A stretch of 64,000 nucleotides of DNA from Caldimonas mangrovi (lineage in GTDB: Bacteria; Pseudomonadota; Gammaproteobacteria; Burkholderiales; Burkholderiaceae_C): positions 372,001 through 436,000 of the forward strand of contig NZ_JAMKFE010000002.1 of the NCBI RefSeq assembly GCF_023721835.1. Direction: 5' to 3'. The translations under genes were made by a program, and so were the position numbers. Under the pieces are notes generated by a model. That model was not told where the DNA came from, searched no databases, and saw only the letters and a program-made list of their open reading frames with translations. Positions 36,336 to 45,703 of the stretch are shown here, piece by piece (the stretch's first letter is position 1; every line of letters starts with the position of its first letter).

Positions 36336-38013
36336 TGCTCGCCGCTTCGATGCGTTCGACGTACTCGGCCACGAAGCTGCGCGTTCGGCCGTCGGGGAAG
36401 GCGATGGTCGCGCTGTCGGTGCTGGCCTCGACCACCTCGCCCTCGCCGTAGCGGGGCACGCGCACCGGCGTGCCGGGGCGCAGGACCGAGCCGGCCGGTT
36501 CGCGCGGCGCTTCGGGGGCCGTACGTTCGTCGCGCGTCTGGGCTTGGTGCTGCAAGAGCCGCAGGCAGTTGTCGCAGTGCCCGCAGCGCTCGGCGCGTTC
36601 GTCCTCGTCAAAGTATTCGAGCAGCATCTGCCAACGGCACAGGCCGCTGCGTGCGTAGAAGATCATGCGCTCGAGCATCTCGCGGTCGTGCGCCCGGCGG
36701 TCGCGTTCGTCTGCGACCAGCGTCTCGAGTTCGGCGTCGCCGGTCGGCTCGCGCAGCAGCCGCCACGTGCCGGTGCGGTTGCGCGCCGCGATCTTCGCGT
36801 CGCGCAGCAGCTTCAGCGTCACCTGCAGCTTGTTGCGCGGCACCGGGCCGCGCTCGTGCAACTGCTCCAACGTGGCCGGCCCTGCGCGCAGGGCGTCGAG
36901 CGCGGCGGCCAGTTCCTCGCGCCCTGGGTAGCGGCCGGCCATCAGAAACTGCTGCACCGCCTTGTCCTTGCCGTGGTAGAGCAGCACGCAGGTGGCCGGC
37001 TGCCCGTCGCGCCCGGCGCGGCCCGACTCCTGGTAGTACGCATCCAGACTGCCCGGCATCTGGTAGTGCACGACGAATCGCGTGTCGCGCTTGTCGATGC
37101 CCAGGCCGAAGGCGTTGGTGGCGACCATCACGCGTGCCTCGCGGCGCATGAAGCGGTCCTGCTCGGCGCGCCGCTCGCCGGCCGGCATGCGGCCATGGTA
37201 GCGGGCGGTCCGGGTGTCGGCCTGTCCGAGCAGGGCGTGCACGGCGTCGACCGCCTTCACGGTGGCGCAGTAGACGATGCCGCTGCCCGGCAACTCGGCC
37301 AGCAGGCGCAGCAGGGCGTCGCGCCGGGCTTCCTCGCTGGCCGGGGCCTCGACGCGGTAGTACAGGTTGGGCCGGTAGGCGCCGGCATTGAGCACTTCGG
37401 TGCCCGGCACCTTGAGCTGGCGGAGGATATCGTCCGCCACCTCGGTAGTCGCGGTGGCCGTCAGTGCCAGGAATCGCGGACGGCCCAGGGCCTGCCAGGC
37501 GGCGCCGATCTCCAGGAAGCTGGGCCGGAAGTCGTGGCCCCATTGCGAGACGCAGTGCGCCTCGTCGACGACCATCAGGTCGACCGGGTGGCGCTGCAGC
37601 TCGCGCAGGAAGCCGGCGTCGGCCAATCGCTCCGGCGTCGTGAAGTACAGCCGGCCATGGCCGGCCGAGAGCGCGGCGAGCGCTTCGCGCTCCTCGTCGG
37701 CCGCGAGGCTGCTGTGCAACTGACGGGCTTCGATGCCGCGGGCGCGCAGCTTGTCGCACTGGTCCTTCATCAACGCGATCAGCGGCGAGACCACCAGCGT
37801 GCGGCCGGGCAGCAGCAGGGCCGGCAACTGGTAGCACAGCGACTTGCCCGCGCCGGTCGGCATGATCGCCAGCGTCGGTCGGTCGGCCATCACGCGCTCG
37901 ATCACCGCCGCCTGCGCATTGCGCAGACGCGGCAGGCGGAAGGTCTGCTTCAGCAGTTGTTGCGCCTCAGCGCGCCAGCCGGCGCGCGCTCTTCTTCGGA
38001 CGGAAGCGGTCAT
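36325..38013 (-). CDS. recQ: RecQ-family ATP-dependent DNA helicase
   Basis: 562 residues. SF2 helicase core with Walker [21 protein letters not shown] box [17 protein letters not shown] and motif [17 protein letters not shown]. It is followed by the RecQ zinc-binding module ([17 protein letters not shown]) and a short C-terminal domain. There is no HRDC domain, so it is the compact form. It unwinds DNA during repair and recombination. It is divergent from the exonuclease-GIY-YIG gene. Confidence 0.9.
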   Translation of the reverse strand: MTASVRRRARAGWRAEAQQLLKQTFRLPRLRNAQAAVIERVMADRPTLAIMPTGAGKSLCYQLPALLLPGRTLVVSPLIALMKDQCDKLRARGIEARQLHSSLAADEEREALAALSAGHGRLYFTTPERLADAGFLRELQRHPVDLMVVDEAHCVSQWGHDFRPSFLEIGAAWQALGRPRFLALTATATTEVADDILRQLKVPGTEVLNAGAYRPNLYYRVEAPASEEARRDALLRLLAELPGSGIVYCATVKAVDAVHALLGQADTRTARYHGRMPAGERRAEQDRFMRREARVMVATNAFGLGIDKRDTRFVVHYQMPGSLDAYYQESGRAGRDGQPATCVLLYHGKDKAVQQFLMAGRYPGREELAAALDALRAGPATLEQLHERGPVPRNKLQVTLKLLRDAKIAARNRTGTWRLLREPTGDAELETLVADERDRRAHDREMLERMIFYARSGLCRWQMLLEYFDEDERAERCGHCDNCLRLLQHQAQTRDERTAPEAPREPAGSVLRPGTPVRVPRYGEGEVVEASTDSATIAFPDGRTRSFVAEYVERIEAASTTG

Positions 38014-38143
38014 TGCATCAAGTCGCGCCCCGCGGCACGGTGCTGGTTTTCATGCAGGAAGTCCGGTTTCCCGCGATCGGCGGGTCGCCTGCGACCTGCA
38101 GCAAGAACCGGCCCCGCGCCGGGCGGCACAATGGAGCGGCTGC

Positions 38144-39580
38144 ATGTTCCCCGCCATGTCTTTTTCGTCCGCGCTGCTGCAACGCTGCCTCTCCTTCCAC
38201 CGGCGCCTGGCCTTCGTCGACCTCGAAACCACCGGAGGCACGCCCAACGGCGACCGCATCACCGAGGTGGCCGTCATCCAGGTGGACGAGGGCGGCGTCA
38301 CCGAGTGGAGCAGCCTTGTCAACCCCGGCATGAGCATCCCGCCATTCGTGCAGGGCCTGACAGGCATCACCAACGAGATGGTGGCCGGCGCGCCGCGCTT
38401 CGACCAACTGGCCGACGAGATCGAGGCGCGACTGCGCGACCGCGTGTTCGTGGCGCACAACGCCCGTTTCGATCACGGCTTCCTGAAGCAGGAATTCTTG
38501 CGGCTGGGGCGTGCGTTCCGGCCAGCGGTGGTGTGCACCGTCAAGCTGTCGCGGCGGCTGTTTCCGCAGCACGCGCGCCACAACCTCGATGCGCTGGTCG
38601 CGCGCCACGGCTTGCAGGTGAGCGACCGCCACCGTGCGTTGGGCGATGCACGGGCGATCTGGCAGTTCTGGCAGGCGGCCTGTGGCGAGCACGACGCGGA
38701 CGCGGTGCGTGCCGCGCTGTCTCACCTGGCCGACCGGCCGACGCTGCCTTCGCATCTCGATGCCTCGCTGCTCGACGAGTTGCCGGCCAGCCACGGCGTG
38801 TATTTCTTCTATGGCGAGAACGACCTGCCGCTGTATGTCGGCAAGGCGAAAGACCTGCGCAAGCGCGTGTGGTCGCATTTCCGCGCCGATCATGGCTCGG
38901 CCAAGGGCATGCGACTGTCGCAGCAGGTGCGGCGCATCGACTGGCAGCCGGCGGCCGGCGAGCTCGGCGCGCTGCTGGCTGAAGCCGCGATGATCAAGTC
39001 GCTCGCGCCGGTGCACAACAAGCTGCTGCGCCGAAACGAGGAGGTCTGCGCTTGGTGGCTGGACCCCGCAGGGCGTGCCCAGCTGGTGGAAGCCACCGAG
39101 TTGTTCCAGCACGCCGGCGACGGCTACTACGGGGCTTTCACGAGCGAGCGCAAGGCGCGTACCGCGCTGCAGGAGATGGCCGATGCGCACGGCCTGTGCC
39201 CGGCGACGCTCGGGTTGGAGAAGCTGCCGCCCGGCCGCCCCTGTTTCGCGCGCCAGATCCGGCGCTGCCAGGGGGCCTGCACGGGCGAGGAGGATGCTGC
39301 CGTGCACCGCCAACGCACCGCACGCGCGCTGGCACCGCTGGCCCTGCAGCCGTGGCCCTTCGACGGGCCGGTGGGCCTGCGAGAAGGCCGGCAGATGCAC
39401 CTGCTGAACCGTTGGTGCTACCTCGGCACCGCCACGCGGGAGGAGGAGATCTGGCCGCTGCTCGAAATGCGCGCCGGCTTCGACCGCGACGTCTACCTGC
39501 TGCTGCAAAAGCGCCTGCCACGCTGGCCGCGCTCGGCGCTGCAGGTGTTCGACCCCGGCGCGCAGCTGTTCGCGGCCTGA
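38144..39580 (+). CDS. DEDDh 3'-5' exonuclease fused to UvrC-like GIY-YIG nuclease
   Basis: 478 residues. The DnaQ/epsilon-type exonuclease occupies about 18-185, with D26 and E28 (FVDLETTGG), HNARFDHGF, and HRALGDARA supplying the last H and D. The GIY-YIG nuclease starts at G218 (GVYFF ... LYVGKAKDLRKRVWSHF), followed by a UvrC/Cho-like tail. It may combine incision and resection at damaged DNA. GGAG lies seven bases before ATG 38144; ATG 38156 is an alternative. Confidence 0.85.
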   Translation: MFPAMSFSSALLQRCLSFHRRLAFVDLETTGGTPNGDRITEVAVIQVDEGGVTEWSSLVNPGMSIPPFVQGLTGITNEMVAGAPRFDQLADEIEARLRDRVFVAHNARFDHGFLKQEFLRLGRAFRPAVVCTVKLSRRLFPQHARHNLDALVARHGLQVSDRHRALGDARAIWQFWQAACGEHDADAVRAALSHLADRPTLPSHLDASLLDELPASHGVYFFYGENDLPLYVGKAKDLRKRVWSHFRADHGSAKGMRLSQQVRRIDWQPAAGELGALLAEAAMIKSLAPVHNKLLRRNEEVCAWWLDPAGRAQLVEATELFQHAGDGYYGAFTSERKARTALQEMADAHGLCPATLGLEKLPPGRPCFARQIRRCQGACTGEEDAAVHRQRTARALAPLALQPWPFDGPVGLREGRQMHLLNRWCYLGTATREEEIWPLLEMRAGFDRDVYLLLQKRLPRWPRSALQVFDPGAQLFAA

Positions 39581-39627
39581 GCGGACGGCCGGCGCGTCAA
39601 GCAGGGCTTACCACCGACAGGAATTAG

Positions 39628-39648
39628 AATGCAAATTAGTCGCATTTG
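39628..39648 (+). promoter_or_regulatory. Candidate Fur box
   Basis: A 21-base stretch AATG...CATTTG, imperfectly symmetric, overlapping a TAGAAT (39625-39630) 18 bases upstream of the siderophore receptor start. Its outer arms match the Fur consensus well, and the centre matches only partly. Iron regulation of the receptor is the inference. Confidence 0.5.
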
Positions 39649-39665
39649 AAATCAAGAAGTCGGTG

Positions 39666-41822
39666 ATGAAAAACTCGTGCTCTCGCGGGGTGGGGCCCGC
39701 TGCGCCCAACCCGCTCGTCGTTGCTCTTGCCATGGCCGGGCTGTGCGGCGTGCCGGCCGCCCGCGGGCAGACCGTCGAACCTGTGCAGGAACTCGAAACC
39801 CTGACCGTGCGGGCTGGCGCTACGCGCAGCTTCACGTCGAACACCGTGCAGGTCGGCACTTTCCGCGACCAGGACCCGCTCGACGTCCCGCTGACGAACA
39901 ATGTGGTAACGCGCGAGGTGCTCGATGCGCAAGGCGCGCGCACGCTGTTCGGCGCACTGCGCAACACGGCGGGCGTGACCCGCTCGCAGCTGAGCGGATC
40001 GACCTACGACAACATCTCGATCCGGGGCATCCTCGTCGAGAACCGCGGCAACTATCGCCTCAACGGCTCGCTGCCGATCATCAACCTGATCGACGTGCCG
40101 CTCGAGAACAAGGAGCGGGTCGAGGTGCTCAAGGGCGCGTCGTCGCTGTACTACGGCCTGGTGCCGCCATCGGGCATCGTCAATTTCGTCACCAAGCGCG
40201 CGGGCAGCCAGCCGGTCACGAGTGTCGCCACTTCCATCAACAGCCATGGCGCAGCGGATGTGCACGTCGACATCGGCCGACGCTTCGGAACCGATCAGTC
40301 GATGGGCCTGCGCGTGAACGCGGCCGCCGGCAAGGAAGACATCGGCATCGATAACTACAAGGGCGATCGCAGCCTGCTGTCCCTGGCGTACGACTGGCGC
40401 GTGGCGCCGGCAGTGAGCCTGAAGGTCGACCTCGAGCACTACCGCAAGGACGTCAGCGAGCAGGCGTCGATCGGGCTGTTCACACGGGAGGACACGGAGG
40501 AGAACCCCCGCACGCTGGTGGTCCCGAAAGTTCCCGGCAACACGAAGAACGTGGCCGGCGACTGGCAGCGCTACGACGCCGAAGCGACCAACCTGCTGCT
40601 GCGCACCGACATCTCCCTGTCGGACGCTTGGATCCTCACGCTGGAAACCGGGCGGGCGGTGACGAAGCGCGACCGGCACTACTCGAGCTTTCAGTTCAAC
40701 ACTGCGGAGGACGTCGCAACGGGTGAGGGCACCCTGGCGATCTCCTTCACCGACGGCCAGCGCTTCGAGAACACCAACCATCGCGTCGAAACCGTCGGCC
40801 AGTTCACCACGGGTACGCTGCAGCATGAGCTGACGCTGGGCGGCACCTACAACGAACGCGAAGGCGAACTGGGAGATTCCGGCAGCGCCACGTTCGCCCA
40901 GAACTACCATGATCCGCGCCCGATACCCGTGCTGCAGCCCGCCAGCTGGAGCTGGTCCGGCGACTCCCGCATCGTCGACAAGGGCGTGTACCTCTTCGAC
41001 CGCATCCGCCTGGGCGACCGCTGGCAGGTTCTCGCCGGCGTGCGCTACAGCGACTACAGCAACACGACCGTCCGCACCACCAGGACCGACCGCTACAGCA
41101 CGACGGACACGTCGCCCAGTCTCTCGGTGATGTTCAAGCCCACGCCGGACGTTTCCGTCTACGCAAGCTACCTGGAAGGGCTGGAGGAAACCGGGACAGC
41201 GCCGGCGAACCGGGCCAACGCCGGTGAAGTGCTGCCGCCAGCGGTGAACAAGCAGCGAGAGGTGGGCGTGAAGGCACGCGTGATGCGCAGCCTCTTCCTG
41301 CAGGCGGCGTACTTCGATATCCGCCGTCCGCAAACCACGATCGACTCCGCGAACCGGTTCGTCATCGGCGGCCGCAGCGAGTACCGCGGACTGGAGCTCT
41401 CCGCCAGCGGCGAGATCGGCCGCCGGTGGTCGATCATTGCCTCGGCCCTGCTGCTCGACGCCGAGATCAAGCGGACGAGCAACCCGAGCGAAGTCGGCAA
41501 GACGCCGGAGAACACGCCCAAGCGCACCTTCAGCCTCTTCGGCGAGTACAAGATGCCGGCGGTGCCGGGCTGGGCCGTCAACGCCGGGATGTATCACGTG
41601 GGCAAGCGCGCGGTGAACAATGCGAACGATGCCTACATCGGCAGCTACACGATCTTCTCGGCCGGCACGCGCTACCGTACCAAATGGAACGACACGCCGG
41701 TCACGCTGCAGGCCAACATCGACAACCTGACCGATCGCGAATACTGGAGCACTGCCGGCAACGGCCTGCTGGGCGGCGGGGCGCCCCGCACGCTGCGCGT
41801 TGCCGCGAAGTTCGATTTCTGA
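39666..41822 (+). CDS. TonB-dependent siderophore receptor
   Basis: 718 residues. Signal peptide ending near GVPAARGQ (about 35), then a plug with NNVVTREVLDAQGARTLFGA, IRGILVENRGNYRLNG and VEVLKGASSLYYGLVPPSG, the pattern of ferric-siderophore (FhuA/FhuE/FpvA) receptors. The barrel ends LRVAAKFDF with the terminal Phe needed for outer-membrane insertion. The ligand is probably a ferric hydroxamate or catecholate and cannot be set from the sequence. A Fur-like box lies upstream and a PepSY protein downstream, three bases after the stop. Confidence 0.9.
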   Translation: MKNSCSRGVGPAAPNPLVVALAMAGLCGVPAARGQTVEPVQELETLTVRAGATRSFTSNTVQVGTFRDQDPLDVPLTNNVVTREVLDAQGARTLFGALRNTAGVTRSQLSGSTYDNISIRGILVENRGNYRLNGSLPIINLIDVPLENKERVEVLKGASSLYYGLVPPSGIVNFVTKRAGSQPVTSVATSINSHGAADVHVDIGRRFGTDQSMGLRVNAAAGKEDIGIDNYKGDRSLLSLAYDWRVAPAVSLKVDLEHYRKDVSEQASIGLFTREDTEENPRTLVVPKVPGNTKNVAGDWQRYDAEATNLLLRTDISLSDAWILTLETGRAVTKRDRHYSSFQFNTAEDVATGEGTLAISFTDGQRFENTNHRVETVGQFTTGTLQHELTLGGTYNEREGELGDSGSATFAQNYHDPRPIPVLQPASWSWSGDSRIVDKGVYLFDRIRLGDRWQVLAGVRYSDYSNTTVRTTRTDRYSTTDTSPSLSVMFKPTPDVSVYASYLEGLEETGTAPANRANAGEVLPPAVNKQREVGVKARVMRSLFLQAAYFDIRRPQTTIDSANRFVIGGRSEYRGLELSASGEIGRRWSIIASALLLDAEIKRTSNPSEVGKTPENTPKRTFSLFGEYKMPAVPGWAVNAGMYHVGKRAVNNANDAYIGSYTIFSAGTRYRTKWNDTPVTLQANIDNLTDREYWSTAGNGLLGGGAPRTLRVAAKFDF

Positions 41823-41824
41823 TC

Positions 41825-42889
41825 GTGCCCGCACTGACGGCTCGTCGCTGCTGGCTGCTGGCCCACCGCTGGGTGGGCCTCGTCCTGGGGCTGCTGCTGG
41901 CACTGTCGGGCTTCACGGGGGCCGCACTCACGCTGGCCCGGCCGCTGGATGAATACGCGCATCCACAGCTCTACCGTGTGCCGTCGGCGGCGCAGCAAGC
42001 GTCGCTCGACGGCCTGCGTGCGCGACTGGAGGCCGAGTTCGGTCCCGGCGCCGGCTTCGTCTTCCGTCCTCCGCGACAGCCGGACGAGTCCTTGCGCGTC
42101 CTCGTGCGCGGCCCCTGGGACGGTGCCCTGTTCATCGATCCCGGCAGCGGTGTCGAACTGGGCCGTCGTGGCGAGCGGGAGGGCTGGCTTCATGTGTTGT
42201 TCGAACTGCACAGTGCACTTCTGATCGAAGCATCCGGGCGCGCCGTCCTCGCGATCGCAGCCGCGGCATACCTGCTGATGCTGTTGTCCGGCCTGGTGCT
42301 CTGGTGGCCTGCCAGGTGGCGGCATGCCTTCAGCGTGAAGACCCGTTCCGGCCTGACGCGGGCCTTGTTCGATCTGCATCGCGTCGGCGGGGCGACGCTC
42401 GGGGTGGCCGTGTTCGTCTCGGTCGCAAGCGGCCTGTACATGGCATGGCGGCCGGTGTCGGCATGGGTGAGCGCGGCGGCGGGGCAGGTGACGGTCCGTC
42501 CGCCGACGGTCGAGCGGCCGTCGGGCGCACCGGTTGCATCGCTGGATGCCATGGTCGAACGGGCACGTCGTGTGTTTCCGGAAGGAGAGGTCGGCTATGT
42601 GCAATGGCCCGGCCAACGGTCGTCGCCGGTGCGCGTGCGACTGCGCCTGCCCGACGATCCGCATCCCAATGGTCTGAGCTCGGTCTGGCTGCACCCGTCC
42701 AGCGGCGAGGTGCTCGCCGTGCACCGCTGGGCGCAACTCGACGCCGGTGCTCGGGGCTATTCCTGGATCTATCCATTGCACATCGGCGATCTCGGCGGAC
42801 CCTTGCACCTCGGCTTCAATCTCGTGAGCGGGCTTGCGCTCGCGGGGTTCGGCCTGAGCGGCCTGTGGCTGTGGTGGCGCCGCCGCTGA
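41825..42889 (+). CDS. PepSY-associated transmembrane protein (putative siderophore-iron reductase)
   Basis: About 354 residues from GTG 41825. Four hydrophobic helices frame two soluble parts: WLLAHRWVGLVLGLLLALSG at the start, a PepSY-like domain, HRVGGATLGVAVFV, and YPLHIGDLGGPLHLGFN near the end. The His-containing helices resemble the PiuB/FhuF-type iron-handling family. Neighbouring the siderophore receptor, it probably reduces or releases imported ferric siderophore at the inner membrane; that role is inferred from context. Confidence 0.8.
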   Translation: MPALTARRCWLLAHRWVGLVLGLLLALSGFTGAALTLARPLDEYAHPQLYRVPSAAQQASLDGLRARLEAEFGPGAGFVFRPPRQPDESLRVLVRGPWDGALFIDPGSGVELGRRGEREGWLHVLFELHSALLIEASGRAVLAIAAAAYLLMLLSGLVLWWPARWRHAFSVKTRSGLTRALFDLHRVGGATLGVAVFVSVASGLYMAWRPVSAWVSAAAGQVTVRPPTVERPSGAPVASLDAMVERARRVFPEGEVGYVQWPGQRSSPVRVRLRLPDDPHPNGLSSVWLHPSSGEVLAVHRWAQLDAGARGYSWIYPLHIGDLGGPLHLGFNLVSGLALAGFGLSGLWLWWRRR

Positions 42890-42920
42890 GCAGAGCAGGC
42901 GATGCCGAAGCGGGCAGGCG

Positions 42921-42943
42921 ACGGCGCTGAGGCGCCGTTTTCT
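42921..42943 (+). terminator. Terminator after the PepSY gene
   Basis: ACGGCGC (42921-42927), loop TGAG, GCGCCGT (42932-42938), then a T-rich run. It lies 31 bases past the stop and closes the receptor-PepSY unit. Confidence 0.75.
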
Positions 42944-42963
42944 CGACAGCGTCCCCTGCCGCG

Positions 42964-43695
42964 TCAGCCACCGAACAAGGCCACCCGCGTGACGTTGAGC
43001 GCCAGATGCAGCGCGACCGCTGCCCACACGCTGCCGCCGCTGGCCCGGTAGACGGCGGCGTAGGCCGACCCCGCGAGCGTGGCCAGCAGCATGAACACCG
43101 GCCCCATCGCCGCATGCGCCAGGCCGAACAGCACTGCAGTGCCTGCGACCGCCGCCACCGCGCCGAACCGCTGCAGCGGATCCTGCACCCAGCGGCGGAA
43201 GAACCACTCTTCCGCGACAGTGCCGAATGCATTGGCGACCGCGAAGCTCGCGAGCGCCGGCAGTGCAGCCGGTGCCCACTGCAAGTAGCCGATCGCCCAT
43301 CCCAGTGCCGGAACCGCGATCAGGCACAGGGCCGCGATCGCGGTGCAGCGCCTGTTCCAGTGCCATGCCGAGGGCAGCATGGCAGCGGCTGCCAGCCCGC
43401 CGATCGCCTTGCCGACATTGATCGAAACGATGCCCCACGGCAGCCGGCCGTAGCCCGGCACCATCGACAGGCCGAGTGCCAGCAGCAAGGCGCCGGCGGC
43501 GCCGAAGGCGACGGCGGCCGGCCACCCGCGCCGGCCCCGCCCGGCATGCAGCAGGGCCGCGAGCAGCACCGCAGTCGCCATCGGCCAGGGACCGTGTGCG
43601 AGCCCGCCTGCATGGGCGACGGCGCACAGGACCGGCGCTGTCAAGGCAGGCGCTGCGGCGCGCAAGGGCGAGCGGTGGGGGCAGGACGTCGGCAT
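42964..43695 (-). CDS. CPBP-family intramembrane protease
   Basis: About 243 residues and roughly seven helices. The conserved ABI/CPBP motifs are present: EEWFFRRW (the glutamate pair), FGLAHAAMG and HLALNVTR (metal-binding histidines). Substrates of most bacterial members are unknown. The start at 43695 is a choice among several; the open frame extends to 43812, with a cysteine-rich low-quality stretch. Confidence 0.75.
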   Translation of the reverse strand: MPTSCPHRSPLRAAAPALTAPVLCAVAHAGGLAHGPWPMATAVLLAALLHAGRGRRGWPAAVAFGAAGALLLALGLSMVPGYGRLPWGIVSINVGKAIGGLAAAAMLPSAWHWNRRCTAIAALCLIAVPALGWAIGYLQWAPAALPALASFAVANAFGTVAEEWFFRRWVQDPLQRFGAVAAVAGTAVLFGLAHAAMGPVFMLLATLAGSAYAAVYRASGGSVWAAVALHLALNVTRVALFGG

Positions 43696-43754
43696 GGCGC
43701 AAGCAGGGCAGGCGGGAGAGGCGGCGGAAGCCGGGGCGAGTATCTGCCGCAGGC

Positions 43755-43778
43755 AGCGCGCCTCGAGGGCGCTTTTTT
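43755..43778 (+). terminator. Candidate terminator upstream of the dcw cluster
   Basis: AGCGC-G-CC (43755-43762, one bulged G), loop TCGA, GGGCGCT (43767-43773), followed by a run of six T. It points at mraZ with no plus-strand gene immediately before it, so it may insulate the division cluster from read-through. The 43696-43933 stretch has nothing else recognisable. Confidence 0.55.
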
Positions 43779-43933
43779 GTGACTCGAAGCAACGAAGGCG
43801 CAGTGACCGCACACCTCTACCAACACTTTCAGTCCACTCCGCAAGTCCTTATTTTTGAAGTCTTTTTTACTCGGCGTTTGTGCGAAATCGTTTGTAAGTG
43901 CTTGATTTCATTGGACATTTTTAACGCCCGACC

Positions 43934-43962
43934 TTGACCACCCCTGGTCCGCGCGCTAAAGT
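43934..43962 (+). promoter_or_regulatory. mraZ (Pmra) promoter
   Basis: TTGACC (43934-43939) and TAAAGT (43957-43962) with a 17-base spacer form a good sigma70 promoter; the start would be near 43969. It is the head promoter of the whole dcw cluster and runs into the MraZ-type repeats. Confidence 0.7.
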
Positions 43963-43990
43963 GGGAGAAAGTGCAGATTAGTGGGTGATT
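43961..43990 (+). promoter_or_regulatory. MraZ-type direct repeats
   Basis: Three 10-base units beginning GTGGGA, GTGCAG and GTGGGT (43961, 43971, 43981), with a fourth degenerate unit at 43991. MraZ is known to autorepress by binding spaced GTGG-like direct repeats at its own promoter. Here the array starts in the -10 box and runs to the start codon. Confidence 0.7.
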
Positions 43991-44431
43991 GTGTCCAATT
44001 TTGTGTTCCAAGGGGCTTCGGCGTTGGCGCTGGACGCGAAGGGGCGGCTCTCCGTCCCGTCGCGCCATCGCGACGTGCTGACCGCCATGGCACAGGGGCA
44101 ACTCACGATCACCAAGCACCCCGAAGGGTGTCTGATGGTCTTTCCTCGCCCGGCGTGGGAGAGTTTTCGCGACAAGATCGCCGCGCTGCCGATGTCGGCC
44201 GCCGGCTGGAAGCGCATTTTTCTCGGCAACGCCATGGACGTGGACATCGACTCGGCCTCGCGGGTGCTGATCTCGCCCGAGTTGCGCGCGGCGGCGGGTC
44301 TGACGAAAGACGTGATGCTGCTCGGCATGGGCAGCCACTTCGAGCTGTGGGACGCCGCGCGCTACGCCGCGCACGAAGCGGAGGTCATGCAGCAGGGCAT
44401 GCCCGACGTTCTCAAGGACTTCAGCTTCTGA
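43991..44431 (+). CDS. mraZ: Transcriptional regulator MraZ
   Basis: About 146 residues with two SpoVT/AbrB-like swapped-hairpin halves: [20 protein letters not shown] at the start and [20 protein letters not shown] in the second. It represses the dcw operon by binding the repeats at 43961-43990. Three in-frame GTG codons (43985, 43991, 44003) are possible starts and none has a strong ribosome site; 43991 is a compromise. Confidence 0.9.
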   Translation: MSNFVFQGASALALDAKGRLSVPSRHRDVLTAMAQGQLTITKHPEGCLMVFPRPAWESFRDKIAALPMSAAGWKRIFLGNAMDVDIDSASRVLISPELRAAAGLTKDVMLLGMGSHFELWDAARYAAHEAEVMQQGMPDVLKDFSF

Positions 44432-44438
44432 CGCCGCC

Positions 44439-45389
44439 ATGCAAGGGGAGCACAACACATGGCAGCACCGCACCGTCTTGCTGCACGAGGCGGTGGATGC
44501 ACTCGTCACCGATCCGGACGGCGTCTACGTCGACGGCACCTTCGGGCGGGGCGGGCACAGCAGGCTGCTGCTGTCGCGGCTGTCGCCGCAGGGGCGCCTG
44601 CTGGCCTTCGACAAGGATCCCGAGGCGGTTGCCGAAAGCACGCGGGTCCAGGACCCGCGTTTTGCCATTCAGCACGACAGTTTCACGAGCATGGGCGAGG
44701 CCTGTGCGCAGCGCGGCATCGCGCAGGTCCAGGGCATCCTGCTGGACCTCGGGGTTTCTTCGCCGCAGATCGACAACCCGGAGCGCGGCTTCAGCTTTCG
44801 CTTCGAAGGCCCGCTGGACATGCGCATGGACCCGACCCGCGGCGAGAGCGCGGCGGATTTCCTGGCGCGCGCCGATGAAAAGCACATTGCGGAGGTGATA
44901 CGCAACTATGGGGAAGAACGGTTTGCTGTATCGGTTGCAAAGGCGCTTGTGGCTCGCCGGGAAGGCGGGCGTCCTGTTCGAACCACAAGCGAACTTTCCG
45001 AAGTCGTGGCTCGTGCGGTCAAAACCCGCGAACCGGGCCAGGACCCTGCAACGCGCACATTTCAGGCTCTTCGGATTTTCGTCAACGCCGAGCTTGAGGA
45101 GCTCGAACAAGGGCTGAACCACGCCCTGACGCTGCTCGCTCCCGGCGGCCGCCTGGTCGTCATCAGCTTTCATTCGCTGGAAGACCGCATCGTCAAGACC
45201 TTCATCGTTCGCCACAGCCGCCACGAGGTGGATCGCCGCGCCCCCTTTGCACCGGTGCCCGAACCGCTGCTGAAGGCCGTTGGGCGCATCAAGCCCAGCG
45301 ACGAGGAAGTGGCCGCCAATCCGCGTGCGCGTTCGGCGGTGCTGCGCGTGGCCGAGCGCACCGCGTCTGCCGACCGGAGGCGCGGATGA
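44439..45389 (+). CDS. rsmH: 16S rRNA m4C1402 methyltransferase RsmH
   Basis: 316 residues. SAM-binding [12 protein letters not shown] near residue 30, the family signature [14 protein letters not shown], and C-terminal [15 protein letters not shown]. It N4-methylates C1402 of 16S rRNA. Codons from about 44880 to 45118 (ATA, GTA, CGA, ACA, CTT, TTT) are unusual against the GC-rich codons elsewhere in the gene. It overlaps ftsL by ATGA. Confidence 0.95.
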   Translation: MQGEHNTWQHRTVLLHEAVDALVTDPDGVYVDGTFGRGGHSRLLLSRLSPQGRLLAFDKDPEAVAESTRVQDPRFAIQHDSFTSMGEACAQRGIAQVQGILLDLGVSSPQIDNPERGFSFRFEGPLDMRMDPTRGESAADFLARADEKHIAEVIRNYGEERFAVSVAKALVARREGGRPVRTTSELSEVVARAVKTREPGQDPATRTFQALRIFVNAELEELEQGLNHALTLLAPGGRLVVISFHSLEDRIVKTFIVRHSRHEVDRRAPFAPVPEPLLKAVGRIKPSDEEVAANPRARSAVLRVAERTASADRRRG

Positions 45390-45703
45390 CGCGGCTCAAC
45401 ATCGTGCTGTTCGCCGCGCTCGTGCTCAGCGGCCTGTACCTCGTGCGCGTGTCCTACGAGGCACGGCACCTGTTCGTCGAAGTCGAGCGTGCGCAGGTCG
45501 AGGAGCGCGCACTCGAAACGCAGTTCGAGCAGCTGCAGATCGAAAGGCGCGCCCAGGCCACCCCGTTGCGGGTCGAGAAGGTCGCGCGGGAAAAGCTTCA
45601 GATGCGCACGGCCACGCCGGCCGTCACGCACTACGCCACCTATGCGGGCGCTGCCTCGGCACCCGAAGCTGCCGCCTCCGGCGCGCAGGGGGAGCGGCCA
45701 TGA
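45386..45703 (+). CDS. ftsL: Cell division protein FtsL
   Basis: 105 residues: a short cytoplasmic tail, one membrane helix at about 3-19, then a periplasmic coiled coil ([20 protein letters not shown]) ending in an Ala/Gly-rich tail. FtsL joins FtsB and FtsQ to activate FtsWI. Position between rsmH and ftsI supports the call more than sequence identity does. Both ends overlap neighbours by ATGA. Confidence 0.88.
   Translation: MTRLNIVLFAALVLSGLYLVRVSYEARHLFVEVERAQVEERALETQFEQLQIERRAQATPLRVEKVAREKLQMRTATPAVTHYATYAGAASAPEAAASGAQGERP

Noticed and set aside
43476-43937. Plus-strand open frame opposite the CPBP protease
   Set aside because: Arginine-rich translation with no family features, overlapping a protein with clear conserved motifs on the other strand.
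45280-45699. Upstream extension of ftsI through ftsL
   Set aside because: The MKFWPAS start at 45700 with an ATGA overlap fits the cluster pattern; the extension is the shadow frame of ftsL.
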